Translations under genes and position numbers: made by a program
Notes under the pieces: generated by a model
The model's database searches: none
Seen by the model: only the letters and a program-made list of their open reading frames with translations
What the model was told of the DNA's origin: nothing
Part shown: positions 53,594 through 63,270 of the stretch, piece by piece
Layout of the letters: every line of letters begins with the position of its first letter
Position numbering within the stretch: the first letter of the stretch is position 1
Assembly (NCBI RefSeq): GCF_017743975.1
Contig: NZ_JAGHRC010000001.1
Location: 620,001-684,000, forward strand
Length of the DNA: 64,000 bases
From: Ruegeria sp. R14_0
GTDB taxonomy: Bacteria > Pseudomonadota > Alphaproteobacteria > Rhodobacterales > Rhodobacteraceae
Direction: 5' to 3'

Positions 53594-54523
53594 TCAGCAG
53601 CTTCCGGGAAAGTGTTTCGCGATCTTGGTGTCCAGATCCAGAGGCCTGTGCCGGATTAGGCCGTGTTCTTGCAGTCGCGCCCGGACCTCGGGGTCGGCTC
53701 CGCTGATCTCATCGTAGAACGCGCGCAGGCCGTCCGTGCCTTGTTCTTCCTCGATCCAGCTGAACAGTTCGTTCTTGTTCAATCCCCCCAACTCGCGTGG
53801 GACGTTGGGCGACATGCCGGCCTGGTACGATCCGCGGTCCATGCGGAACCGGTAATGTGCCATCCAGTGTTCCCAGTCTGGGGCATGCCGGTGGCACAGC
53901 TCCAACCCCGACAGTTCGAACTTGCAGGTCAGGGGTTCTTTGTTCTGAAACAGGTTGTGGATGCGAAAGTTCAGCTTTTCCATGCCTGTGCGGGCAATCA
54001 GCTTACCCTGGGTATGGCTGAGGAACCCTCCCAGAACGAATTCGCCATAGTTGGGATAGAGCGACTGCACCAACGCCGAGCGGTCGGGTCCGCTCGGGAT
54101 ATAAGCCTTATACAAATCCTCGCCGCCTGCCATTTCCTCCATCGGGCGGACGCGGACGGCAGGGATTTCGTTGGGGACGGCATTCAACTGTTCCCGGATC
54201 GGTTTTTCGGACCACAAGAACTCATCCACATCGAGATGCGCCAGCCAGTCCAGATCGGTGTTGCGATAGGCGAATGTCGCGTGCAGCGTCTGGCGGACCT
54301 GATGGCGTTCCGGCCGGTCCCGCTTGCGGTTCTTCCAAAAGGCATCATCGCAGATTCGCACCCGGATTTTCGGGTGATTCCTGAGGGTGCGGTGCGCCGC
54401 GTGATTGGGCTCGTCCATATAGATATACAGATAGTCCGCACCCAGACCGAGGTGATGCGCCGCAAATCCAAGTATGTCGCGGGTCGAGCCGCGAACCATC
54501 GACACGATACCCCAGGTCGTCAT
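53594..54523 (-). CDS. Glycosyltransferase family 2-like protein (Glyco_tranf_2_4)
   Basis: 309 residues. GIVSMVRGSTRDILGFAAHH at the start and DLDWLAHLDVDEFLW with a DxD metal motif are typical of the Glyco_tranf_2_4/DUF23-like group, which often glycosylates surface polysaccharide. The Arg/His-rich C-terminal part has LELCHRHAPDWEHWMAHYRF. No signal peptide, so cytoplasmic. The ATG overlaps the stop of the preceding hypothetical gene (ATGA). Acceptor unknown. Confidence 0.8.
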   Translation of the reverse strand: MTTWGIVSMVRGSTRDILGFAAHHLGLGADYLYIYMDEPNHAAHRTLRNHPKIRVRICDDAFWKNRKRDRPERHQVRQTLHATFAYRNTDLDWLAHLDVDEFLWSEKPIREQLNAVPNEIPAVRVRPMEEMAGGEDLYKAYIPSGPDRSALVQSLYPNYGEFVLGGFLSHTQGKLIARTGMEKLNFRIHNLFQNKEPLTCKFELSGLELCHRHAPDWEHWMAHYRFRMDRGSYQAGMSPNVPRELGGLNKNELFSWIEEEQGTDGLRAFYDEISGADPEVRARLQEHGLIRHRPLDLDTKIAKHFPGSC

Positions 54524-55275
54524 TGTCGCGCCGCCCGGCGCGCTTCACGCGCCTCACGCATTTTGGCCAGGCGTCGGAACACGGTGCCGGGATCGCGGTT
54601 CAAAGCGGTGAACAGATGGTCGGCAAGTGGGGCGATCGTCTGGTCGGTTTTCGCCTGCGCCCATACGGGCGTCAGGATGTTGATGTCCAGCCCTCCGGCT
54701 TCGAACGAGAAACTGTTCATCTCCATCGGCAGTTCAGCATCCGCCTTGCGCCGCAGCGGATAGGGCACGTCGGGCGGGCGACCAGAGAAAAGACGTTCAA
54801 ACTCATAAAGCTTCATGATGCCGAACAGCATGCGCATCGCGCTCCCGACTTCGCGTTGCGCCTGTGTGGCGCCGTGGTCGGCAAATGTCTGAATGGAAGA
54901 CACCTGCCAACGCAGATCAAGCTGTTGCAACAGGTGTTCCGAATGCTCGGCCCACAACCGGCAAAACAGGGCAGGGGCGTGACTGGGCCACGCCCGTTTT
55001 CGCAGGTTCGAGATCAGCTGTGCATTCAGAAAGGCCAGTTCCGATTTGCCGACGAATTCCCGCGCGATTTGCTGGCGTTTGCGGGTCCAGGATGTGTCCG
55101 CTTTGCCGGGATCCGGCCGTGTCGCGCTTTCGGGCACGATCTGATGCGTCAGCGGGACCAAATCGGCATCTGCCGCGGGAAAATCTACGTCCGACCATTC
55201 GAAAGGCGCACGTCGCCTTTCGAACCTGTCTTGGAGGGCGGGCAGACCACCCGAATACGTCAGATCATCATCCAT
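54520..55275 (-). CDS. Hypothetical protein coupled to the glycosyltransferase
   Basis: 251 residues, soluble, no signal peptide. The sequence is Arg/Ala/Leu-rich with helical segments (KRQQIAREFVGKSELAFLNA, RLWAEHSEHLLQQLDLRWQV) and ends in a basic RRLAKMREAREARRAARQ tail. I do not recognise a domain; similar proteins may occur in Rhodobacteraceae only. It lies 21 bp after prfC and overlaps the glycosyltransferase start by 4 bp, so a common role in surface glycan work is possible. Confidence 0.7.
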   Translation of the reverse strand: MDDDLTYSGGLPALQDRFERRRAPFEWSDVDFPAADADLVPLTHQIVPESATRPDPGKADTSWTRKRQQIAREFVGKSELAFLNAQLISNLRKRAWPSHAPALFCRLWAEHSEHLLQQLDLRWQVSSIQTFADHGATQAQREVGSAMRMLFGIMKLYEFERLFSGRPPDVPYPLRRKADAELPMEMNSFSFEAGGLDINILTPVWAQAKTDQTIAPLADHLFTALNRDPGTVFRRLAKMREAREARRAARQ

Positions 55276-55296
55276 TCGGACTTTCGGCCCGCACCA

Positions 55297-56904
<1,608 letters not shown>

Positions 56905-57013
56905 GAACGCGCGTATATGCGGGGAATCCTGCCGAGGCAAGACAAAGGGACTGGTTCGAATCGCTGGGCTGTGGCAATGAGAACATATGGTGAACAAATG
57001 ATGGAGAGGTGAT

Positions 57014-57376
57014 ATGAATTTAAAAGAAATTGCAAACGAACTGGTCGCCGGTTGCCGCGAAGGCCGCGCCAAAGCGAATTTGGACAAACTCTATGCTGAC
57101 GATGCTGTTTCTGTCGAAGCGGCGGATGCAATGGGCATGGGCCGCGAGGCGAAGGGCCGCGAAGCCATACATGGCAAGCATGACTGGTGGGAAGGCGCGC
57201 ATGACGTGACCGACGCGTCGGTCAGCGATCCCTTCATGCATGGCGAAGACCGCTTTGCGGTGATCTTCGAAGTCAAGGGAACCGTGAAAGAAAGTGGTGA
57301 CAGCTTTGATATGCGCGAAGTGGCAATTTATCATGTCGCTGACGGTAAGATCGTGCGCGAAGAGTTCTTTTACTGA
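57014..57376 (+). CDS. SnoaL-like/NTF2-fold protein
   Basis: 120 residues forming one NTF2-like cone: the helix ANELVAGCREGRAKANLDKLY, the AIHGKHDWWEGAHDVTDAS middle and DMREVAIYHVADGKIVREEF at the end. It is a small cytoplasmic protein of the SnoaL-like family, whose members are either enzymes or ligand binders; no activity can be given. GGAGAGG lies before the ATG. It precedes an SDR gene on the same strand by 69 bp. Confidence 0.82.
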   Translation: MNLKEIANELVAGCREGRAKANLDKLYADDAVSVEAADAMGMGREAKGREAIHGKHDWWEGAHDVTDASVSDPFMHGEDRFAVIFEVKGTVKESGDSFDMREVAIYHVADGKIVREEFFY

Positions 57377-57445
57377 TCCCAGAACGGTTACTGGTCTTCC
57401 CTGAAAGGCTGGTGCTACATGTGCGGCAAAGACAGGGAGGATCGG

Positions 57446-58225
57446 ATGGATCTGGGAATCAAAGGAAAACGCGCGCTGGTTTGTGCCAGCAGCAAGGGCT
57501 TGGGCCTGGGCTGTGCCGAGGCTTTGGCCGCTGCGGGTGTCGATCTGGTGATGAATGCGCGTGGGGCCGAGGCTTTGGAGGCGTCGGCCGACAGTATCCG
57601 CGCGGCGCATGGTGTTCAGGTCCAGACCATTGCCTGCGATGTGACCTCGGCTGAGGGGCAGGCGCAGGTGATCGAAGCGGCGCAGGGCGTTGATATTCTT
57701 GTGACAAACGCGGGCGGGCCACCTCCGGGGCTGTGGTCGGACTGGGATCGCGACGATTTCATCAAGGCGTTGGATTCCAATATGCTGACCCCGATTGCGT
57801 TCATGAAGGCGTTGCTGCCGGGCATGATGGACAAGGGCTGGGGCCGGGTGGTCAACATCACGTCGCAATCCGTGCGCGCGCCTATCCCGGCTTTGGGCCT
57901 GTCCAACGCGGCGCGCACAGGGTTGACCGGATACGTGGCCGGAACCGCGCGTCAGGTCGCCCCTAACGGCGTGACGATCAACAACCTGTTGCCGGGAATC
58001 CATGCCACCGACCGGGCAAATTCGCTGGACGGCGGAGTTGCGGCGCAAAAAGGGATCTCGATCGACGAGGCCCGGGCGCAACGCGAGGCGACGATCCCTG
58101 CGCGCCGATACGGAACACGGCAAGAGTTCGGGGCAGCCTGCGCCTTCCTGTGTTCGCAGCACGCCGGGTTCATTGTCGGGCAAAACATCCTGCTGGACGG
58201 CGGCGCGACCAACCTGACGATTTGA
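57446..58225 (+). CDS. SDR-family oxidoreductase (3-oxoacyl-ACP reductase-like)
   Basis: 259 residues. NAD(P) motif CASSKGLGLGCAEALAAAG (TGxxxGxG variant starting with Cys-Ala-Ser-Ser), DILVTNAGGPPPG and a variant active site: TSQSVRAPIPALGLSNAARTG, where the usual YxxxK is replaced by LSNAAR. Loss of the catalytic Tyr and Lys is seen in a known divergent branch of SDRs (the GGPPPG type), so activity is uncertain. GGGAGG lies 5 bases before the ATG. The next gene starts 2 bp after its stop. Confidence 0.83.
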   Translation: MDLGIKGKRALVCASSKGLGLGCAEALAAAGVDLVMNARGAEALEASADSIRAAHGVQVQTIACDVTSAEGQAQVIEAAQGVDILVTNAGGPPPGLWSDWDRDDFIKALDSNMLTPIAFMKALLPGMMDKGWGRVVNITSQSVRAPIPALGLSNAARTGLTGYVAGTARQVAPNGVTINNLLPGIHATDRANSLDGGVAAQKGISIDEARAQREATIPARRYGTRQEFGAACAFLCSQHAGFIVGQNILLDGGATNLTI

Positions 58226-58227
58226 CG

Positions 58228-59340
58228 ATGGCACAGAACTTTTCGCTCAAGGATCAATTGTTTAACGCAGAAAAGACCCGCTATCTGGCGGGCCTTTTTG
58301 CCGGTGCTGACGCATCCTTTGACGCCGATGCATTTCAAACGCAGGTCATGTCGCGCCTGCTGGACCTTGAGCTGAAAGAGCGGATGGCCTGGATCGCCGA
58401 GTGCCTGCAACAGGCCGTGCCCGGTGATCTGCCCGAGGTCGCACCGACGCTGCTGCGCGCTTTGCCGCCGCCGTTAGACCCAACCAAGACAGATGACGAC
58501 TTTGGTGATTTCATCTTTGCGCCTTTGGGTGACTGGGTCGTGTCCGTTGGGTTGGATCACCCGGATCAGGCGCTGGATGTTCTGGAGCAGATTACTCAGA
58601 GGTTTTCAATGGAATGGGCCATTCGCCCGTTCCTGAATGAATACCCCGAACAGGTTCTCGCGCGGATGGAGGCGTGGTGCGCTCATGACAGTTACCATGT
58701 TCGCCGATTGGTCAGCGAAGGCACCCGCCCGCGTTTGCCGTGGGGGCAGGCGGTGGGGTTGGAGCTGAGTGATCCGCTGCCACTGCTGGACCGGTTGCAT
58801 GCTGATGGTACGCGGTACGTCACGCGGTCAGTCGCGAACCATTTGAACGATATTACCAAGAAAGACCCCGAACTTGTATTGGACCGATTGCAGGTCTGGG
58901 CCGAAGATGCGCAACAAGACCGCGCCGAGCTGGAGTGGATGACCGCACACACCTTGCGCGGGCTTGTGAAGTCTGGTCATCCGCGCGCGATGAAGATGCT
59001 AGGTTTTGACCCGGACGCGGATATCCGCGCGGATATCACGATCACCGGCGAAGCACGGATCGGCGGAGCGTTGGAGTTCGATGTGGCGCTGAGCGGAGCG
59101 GGTCGTCAGCCCGTTCTGGTCGATTATATCGTTCATTTTCAGCGCCCTGGTGGAAAAACCTCAGCCAAGGTTCACAAGCTGAAGCAGGCCGCGCTGAAGG
59201 AAGGCGCTCTGACGCTGAGCAAAAGACATAAGCTCAAGGGCGACGCGACCACGTTCAAACTTGTCCCCGGCGCGCATCGGCTTGAGATACAGGTGAACGG
59301 TCAGGTCCGCACGGGTGTGGACTTCGAACTGCTGGCTTAG
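58228..59340 (+). CDS. DNA alkylation repair protein, AlkC-like
   Basis: 370 residues. Residues about 1-270 are HEAT-like repeats (ERMAWIAECLQQAVPGDLPE, RPFLNEYPEQVLARMEAWC, HDSYHVRRLVSEGTRPRLPW). The last 100 are beta-rich and Ig-like (ITITGEARIGGALEFDVALS, GVDFELLA). This combination is that of the AlkC glycosylases, which excise 3-methyl bases from DNA. The motif RRLVSEGTRPRLPWG is a hallmark of the AlkC/AlkD group. The ATG is 2 bp from the SDR stop. Confidence 0.82.
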   Translation: MAQNFSLKDQLFNAEKTRYLAGLFAGADASFDADAFQTQVMSRLLDLELKERMAWIAECLQQAVPGDLPEVAPTLLRALPPPLDPTKTDDDFGDFIFAPLGDWVVSVGLDHPDQALDVLEQITQRFSMEWAIRPFLNEYPEQVLARMEAWCAHDSYHVRRLVSEGTRPRLPWGQAVGLELSDPLPLLDRLHADGTRYVTRSVANHLNDITKKDPELVLDRLQVWAEDAQQDRAELEWMTAHTLRGLVKSGHPRAMKMLGFDPDADIRADITITGEARIGGALEFDVALSGAGRQPVLVDYIVHFQRPGGKTSAKVHKLKQAALKEGALTLSKRHKLKGDATTFKLVPGAHRLEIQVNGQVRTGVDFELLA

Positions 59341-59445
59341 TGCCCAAATATCCTCACGCTTTCGTCAGATCGCGAACGCCCGGATTGCACCGCGCCCGGC
59401 GCTGCATTAGCTGCAAAGCAGCGATCAGACAGAAGGGTAGCCGCA

Positions 59446-60492
59446 ATGAAGCATGAGGCAGTGCAGAATTACTATGGCGAGGTCCTGCAGGGCAGCGCGG
59501 ATTTGCAGACCAACGCGTGCTGCACGCCGGATGAGATGCCGGATCACCTCAAAAAAACCCTGTCGAAAATCCACGACGATGTGCTGACGCGCTACTATGG
59601 CTGCGGCCTGATCGCGCCGCTGGACCTTGAAGGGATGAGTATTCTAGACCTTGGCTGTGGTGCCGGACGCGATGTGTACGCCTTGTCCGACATGGTGGGC
59701 GAAAAAGGCCGCGTCGTGGGCGTGGACATGACGCCCGAGCAATTGGACGTCGCGCGCGCGCATCAGGACTATCACGCGCAGGCGTTTGGGCATGCCGCGT
59801 CGAATGTGGAATTCCACCACGGCTATATCGAAAAGTTGGATGAACTGGATCTTGAGCCGGGGTCTTTCGACATCATCGTATCGAACTGTGTCATCAACCT
59901 GGCCACGGACAAGGACGCCGTCCTGCGTGGCGCGCATCGGTTGTTGAAAGACGGGGGCGAGATGTATTTCTCAGACGTCTATGCAGACCGCCGCGTGCCG
60001 CAGGAAATGGCTGAAGATGAGGTTCTGTACGGTGAGTGCCTGTCGGGTGCGCTGTACTGGAACGACTTCCTGTCGATGTCGCGCAAGGCCGGTTTCGGTG
60101 ATCCGCGCCGTGTTACGCACCGCCCGCTGACCATCGAGAACCCGGTTCTGGAAGAGCGCGTCGCGCCCCTGAACTTCCTGTCCGCAACATACCGTTTGTT
60201 CAAGCTGCCCGAGCTGGAGCCCGCGTGCGAGGATTATGGTCAGGCCGTGATCTACAAGGGAACCATCCCGAACGCGCCGCATCTGTTCGAACTGGACGAC
60301 CACCACGCGATTGAGGCGGGCAAAGTGTTTCCCGTCTGCGGCAACACATGGATGATGCTGAAAGACACGCGGTTTGCACGGCATTTTGAATTCATTGGTG
60401 ATTTCTCGACCCACTACGGAATCTTCGAAGGCTGTGGCGGCGAAAGCCCGTTTGAGGCCACCGGCGAGGCCGCATCGGGCGGCTGCTGCTGA
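59446..60492 (+). CDS. arsM: Arsenite S-adenosylmethyltransferase
   Basis: 348 residues. ArsM methylates As(III) to volatile or less toxic organic forms using SAM. Motif I is ILDLGCGAGRDVYAL. Cys residues expected for As(III) binding are in TNACCTP, YYGCGL, SNCVINL and YGECLSGAL. A C-terminal Cys-rich end (GGCC) is present, as in several ArsM proteins. No arsR, arsC or efflux gene is nearby. A GC-rich hairpin separates it from the ABC gene. Confidence 0.9.
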   Translation: MKHEAVQNYYGEVLQGSADLQTNACCTPDEMPDHLKKTLSKIHDDVLTRYYGCGLIAPLDLEGMSILDLGCGAGRDVYALSDMVGEKGRVVGVDMTPEQLDVARAHQDYHAQAFGHAASNVEFHHGYIEKLDELDLEPGSFDIIVSNCVINLATDKDAVLRGAHRLLKDGGEMYFSDVYADRRVPQEMAEDEVLYGECLSGALYWNDFLSMSRKAGFGDPRRVTHRPLTIENPVLEERVAPLNFLSATYRLFKLPELEPACEDYGQAVIYKGTIPNAPHLFELDDHHAIEAGKVFPVCGNTWMMLKDTRFARHFEFIGDFSTHYGIFEGCGGESPFEATGEAASGGCC

Positions 60493-60508
60493 TCTCTTGC
60501 GCCTGAGG

Positions 60509-60529
60509 GGCGGGGTTGTTATCCCCGCC
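60509..60529 (+). terminator. GC-rich hairpin after arsM
   Basis: GGCGGGG and CCCCGCC pair around TTGTTAT. There is no T tract after the stem, so termination is only possible. Confidence 0.4.
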
Positions 60530-60572
60530 TAAGCCCGATGGAATTGATCGGGAAAGGCAACGGGGCCCATCG

Positions 60573-61658
60573 GTGACAGAAAACGCAACTCCTCCTCGGC
60601 TGGAAATCCGAAATCTGATCGCCCGGTACGAGGGGCGGGTCGTGGTGGACAATGTTTCGCTGACGGTGCAGGCGGGGCAGGTGACCTGTCTGTTGGGGCC
60701 GTCAGGCTGCGGCAAGTCGACAACTCTGCGCATGATCGCCGGGGTCGAGATGCAGGAATCCGGTGAAATCTATGTCGATGGCAAGCTGATCTGCGACACG
60801 GTGTTCCGGGTGCCGCCCGAGCGGCGTGAAATTGGGCTGATGTTTCAGGACTTTGCACTGTTCCCGCATCTGAGTGTGTCAGATAACGTGGCCTTTGGCC
60901 TGAAGGGGCACAAGGATGAAAAGCGTGCCCGCGTTGAAGAGTTGCTGACCAAGGTCGATCTGATGCGCTTTATCGACGACTACCCGCATCATCTGTCTGG
61001 TGGCGAACAGCAACGGGTGGCTTTGGCGCGCGCGTTGGCCCCGCGTCCACGGATCATGCTGATGGACGAGCCTTTCTCGGGCCTCGACAACCGCTTGCGC
61101 GACGGTATCCGGGATGAGACGCTGGCCATCCTCAAAGAGGAAGACGCGGCCGTCGTTCTGGTCACGCATGAGCCCGAAGAGGCGATGCGTATGGCCGATG
61201 AGATCGCCCTGATGCGCCGCGGAAAGATCGTTCAGCAAGGCGCGCCCTACAACGTTTACACCCGTCCGGCGGATAAAGCCGCTGTTGCTTTCTTTAGTGA
61301 TGTCAATGTATTGCCCGCCAAAGTGAATGGAGCTTTGGCGGAAACGCCCTTTGGGCAGTTTCTGGCGCCGGGCGTGCCCGACAACACCGATGTCGAGATC
61401 GTCTTCCGACCTCAACATGTGCGTCTGGATTTCGACCGAAATGGCAAGGGGCCGTTGCCAACACCAACCGATGGCGTTGCCGCGCGGGGCGTGGTCGAAC
61501 GGGCTCGGTTTCTGGGCAATGAAAGCCTTGTCGAGTTTCGGATGGACTATGACGGCTCGATCCTGAAGGCCACTGTTCCAAATGTCTTTGTCCCTAGTCC
61601 GGGGCGGGTGATGTGGCTGACGATCCGCCGCGACAAGTGTTTCGTATTCCCGGTTTAG
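60573..61658 (+). CDS. ABC transporter ATP-binding protein (FbpC/PotA-like), orphan
   Basis: 361 residues. Walker A LLGPSGCGKSTTLRMIAG, Q-loop FQDFALFPHLSV, signature LSGGEQQRVALARAL and Walker B IMLMDEPFSGLD are intact. The C-terminal third is a TOBE-like domain (VEIVFRPQHVRLDF, VERARFLGNESLVEFRM). The ferric-iron/polyamine/thiamine importer class fits. No permease or binding-protein gene is adjacent. It starts at a GTG (VTENATPPRLEIRN) with a poor ribosome site. Confidence 0.83.
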   Translation: MTENATPPRLEIRNLIARYEGRVVVDNVSLTVQAGQVTCLLGPSGCGKSTTLRMIAGVEMQESGEIYVDGKLICDTVFRVPPERREIGLMFQDFALFPHLSVSDNVAFGLKGHKDEKRARVEELLTKVDLMRFIDDYPHHLSGGEQQRVALARALAPRPRIMLMDEPFSGLDNRLRDGIRDETLAILKEEDAAVVLVTHEPEEAMRMADEIALMRRGKIVQQGAPYNVYTRPADKAAVAFFSDVNVLPAKVNGALAETPFGQFLAPGVPDNTDVEIVFRPQHVRLDFDRNGKGPLPTPTDGVAARGVVERARFLGNESLVEFRMDYDGSILKATVPNVFVPSPGRVMWLTIRRDKCFVFPV

Positions 61659-61778
61659 GCTCTGGTGTGACAGTTTAGCGCCAAGTGGTGCCCGAAAGCC
61701 TCAGATTGCGGGTGCGCTTTGCTTGCCGCCACGCGGGGGCATGATTATCAAGGTCAAAACGCTGGGATGGATGGGGCG

Positions 61779-62561
61779 ATGCGTATTCTTCTGACCAATG
61801 ATGACGGGATCAATGCTCCGGGGCTGATCGCGCTTGAGGCAATTGCCGCCGATCTGGCGGGCCCGGATGGCGAGATCTGGGTCGTGGCCCCGGCCTTCGA
61901 GCAATCCGGGGTTGGTCACTGCATCAGCTATACCCACCCGATGATGGTCGCCAAGCTGGGCGAGCGTCGCTACGCCGCCGAGGGGTCTCCGGCTGATTGT
62001 GTGCTGGCAGGTTTGCACGACGTCATGAAAGACACCCCGCCTGATCTGGTTTTGTCGGGTGTGAACCGGGGCAATAACTCGGCGGAAAACACGCTTTATT
62101 CCGGTACGATCGGGGGCGCGATGGAAGCTGCCTTGCAAGGCGTTCCGGCCATTGCGCTGTCGCAATACTTTGGCCCGCGCAATCTGGGGCTGGACGACCC
62201 GTTCGAAACCGCAACGCGGTTCGGGGCCGACCTTGTGCGCCGCATTCTGGATGCGACACCGGCCGAGCAGGGCGATTACCGGTTGTTCTACAACGTGAAT
62301 TTCCCACCCGTGCCAGCGGATGAGGTCAAGGGCACCCGCATTGCGGCGCAAGGCTATCGCCGCGATACGCGGTTTTCGGTCGAGCCGCACAGCTCGCCAT
62401 CGGGGCGTCGGTTCCTGTGGATCAAGGGCGGTTATCAGCACAATCCCACCGCGCCCGGTACGGACGCGGCGGTCAATCTGGATGGCTACATTTCGGTCAC
62501 GCCGATGCGTGCGGATCTGACGGCGCATGATATGCTGGATCAACTGAAGACAATCGAATGA
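61779..62561 (+). CDS. surE: 5'-nucleotidase SurE
   Basis: 260 residues. [20 protein letters not shown] with the Asp-Asp metal site and [20 protein letters not shown] (Asn and Ser in the site) are the family hallmarks. It removes phosphate from nucleoside monophosphates and polyphosphates. An ATG four codons upstream (MDGAM) is possible; I chose the canonical [10 protein letters not shown]. Its stop overlaps the pcm start by ATGA, the standard surE-pcm pairing. Confidence 0.95.
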   Translation: MRILLTNDDGINAPGLIALEAIAADLAGPDGEIWVVAPAFEQSGVGHCISYTHPMMVAKLGERRYAAEGSPADCVLAGLHDVMKDTPPDLVLSGVNRGNNSAENTLYSGTIGGAMEAALQGVPAIALSQYFGPRNLGLDDPFETATRFGADLVRRILDATPAEQGDYRLFYNVNFPPVPADEVKGTRIAAQGYRRDTRFSVEPHSSPSGRRFLWIKGGYQHNPTAPGTDAAVNLDGYISVTPMRADLTAHDMLDQLKTIE

Positions 62562-63208
62562 CCGGACCCGATCCAGAAACCACCATGCAGTTCCTCTTTG
62601 CCCTGCGCTCACGCGGGGTGACGGATGCGCGCGTTCTGGCCGCGATGGAGCAGGTCGACCGTGGCCGTTTCGTCAAAGGACTGTTTGCCGAGCGCGCCTA
62701 TGAAGACACGCCGCTGCCAATTGCCTGCGGGCAGACGATCAGCCAGCCCTCGGTTGTGGGTCTGATGACGCAGGCACTGGACGTGCGGCCTCGGGATACA
62801 GTGCTGGAGGTTGGTACAGGCTCGGGCTATCAGGCCGCGATCCTGTCAAAGCTTGCGCGCCGGGTTTACACCGTGGAACGCCATAAGCGGCTGGTGCGTG
62901 AAACGTCCGATCTGTTTCGCGAGTTGGGGCTGACCAACGTGACTGCGATGTTGACGGATGGGTCCTTTGGGCTGCAGGAACAAGCGCCCTTTGATCGTAT
63001 CATTGTGACCGCCGCTGCCGAGGACCCGCCCGGGCCGCTCTTGGCGCAGCTCAAAATCGGCGGTATCATGGTTTTGCCGGTGGGACAGTCGGATGCGGTT
63101 CAGACCCTGATCCGGGTCAGGCGTACCGAGACCGGTCTGGACTATGACGAATTGTTGCCCGTCCGTTTTGTACCTCTGCTGGAGGGGCTAGGCAAAGACG
63201 AGGCGTGA
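62558..63208 (+). CDS. pcm: Protein-L-isoaspartate O-methyltransferase
   Basis: 216 residues. It methylates L-isoaspartyl residues to begin repair of aged proteins. Motif I is [18 protein letters not shown], preceded by [16 protein letters not shown], and [19 protein letters not shown] is typical. Coupled to surE by ATGA and followed by a LysM lipoprotein gene, an order often seen near rpoS/nlpD in other bacteria. Confidence 0.94.
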   Translation: MTGPDPETTMQFLFALRSRGVTDARVLAAMEQVDRGRFVKGLFAERAYEDTPLPIACGQTISQPSVVGLMTQALDVRPRDTVLEVGTGSGYQAAILSKLARRVYTVERHKRLVRETSDLFRELGLTNVTAMLTDGSFGLQEQAPFDRIIVTAAAEDPPGPLLAQLKIGGIMVLPVGQSDAVQTLIRVRRTETGLDYDELLPVRFVPLLEGLGKDEA

Positions 63209-63270
63209 AGGAATATTTGCGATAAGCGCTGGAACCCCGGACAACAGGGGCAGGCGGTGAGGACAGTAAA

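Noticed and set aside
56950-56966. GGTTCGAATC-like sequence suggesting a tRNA T-arm
   Set aside because: No acceptor stem, anticodon arm or CCA-side pairing can be drawn around it.
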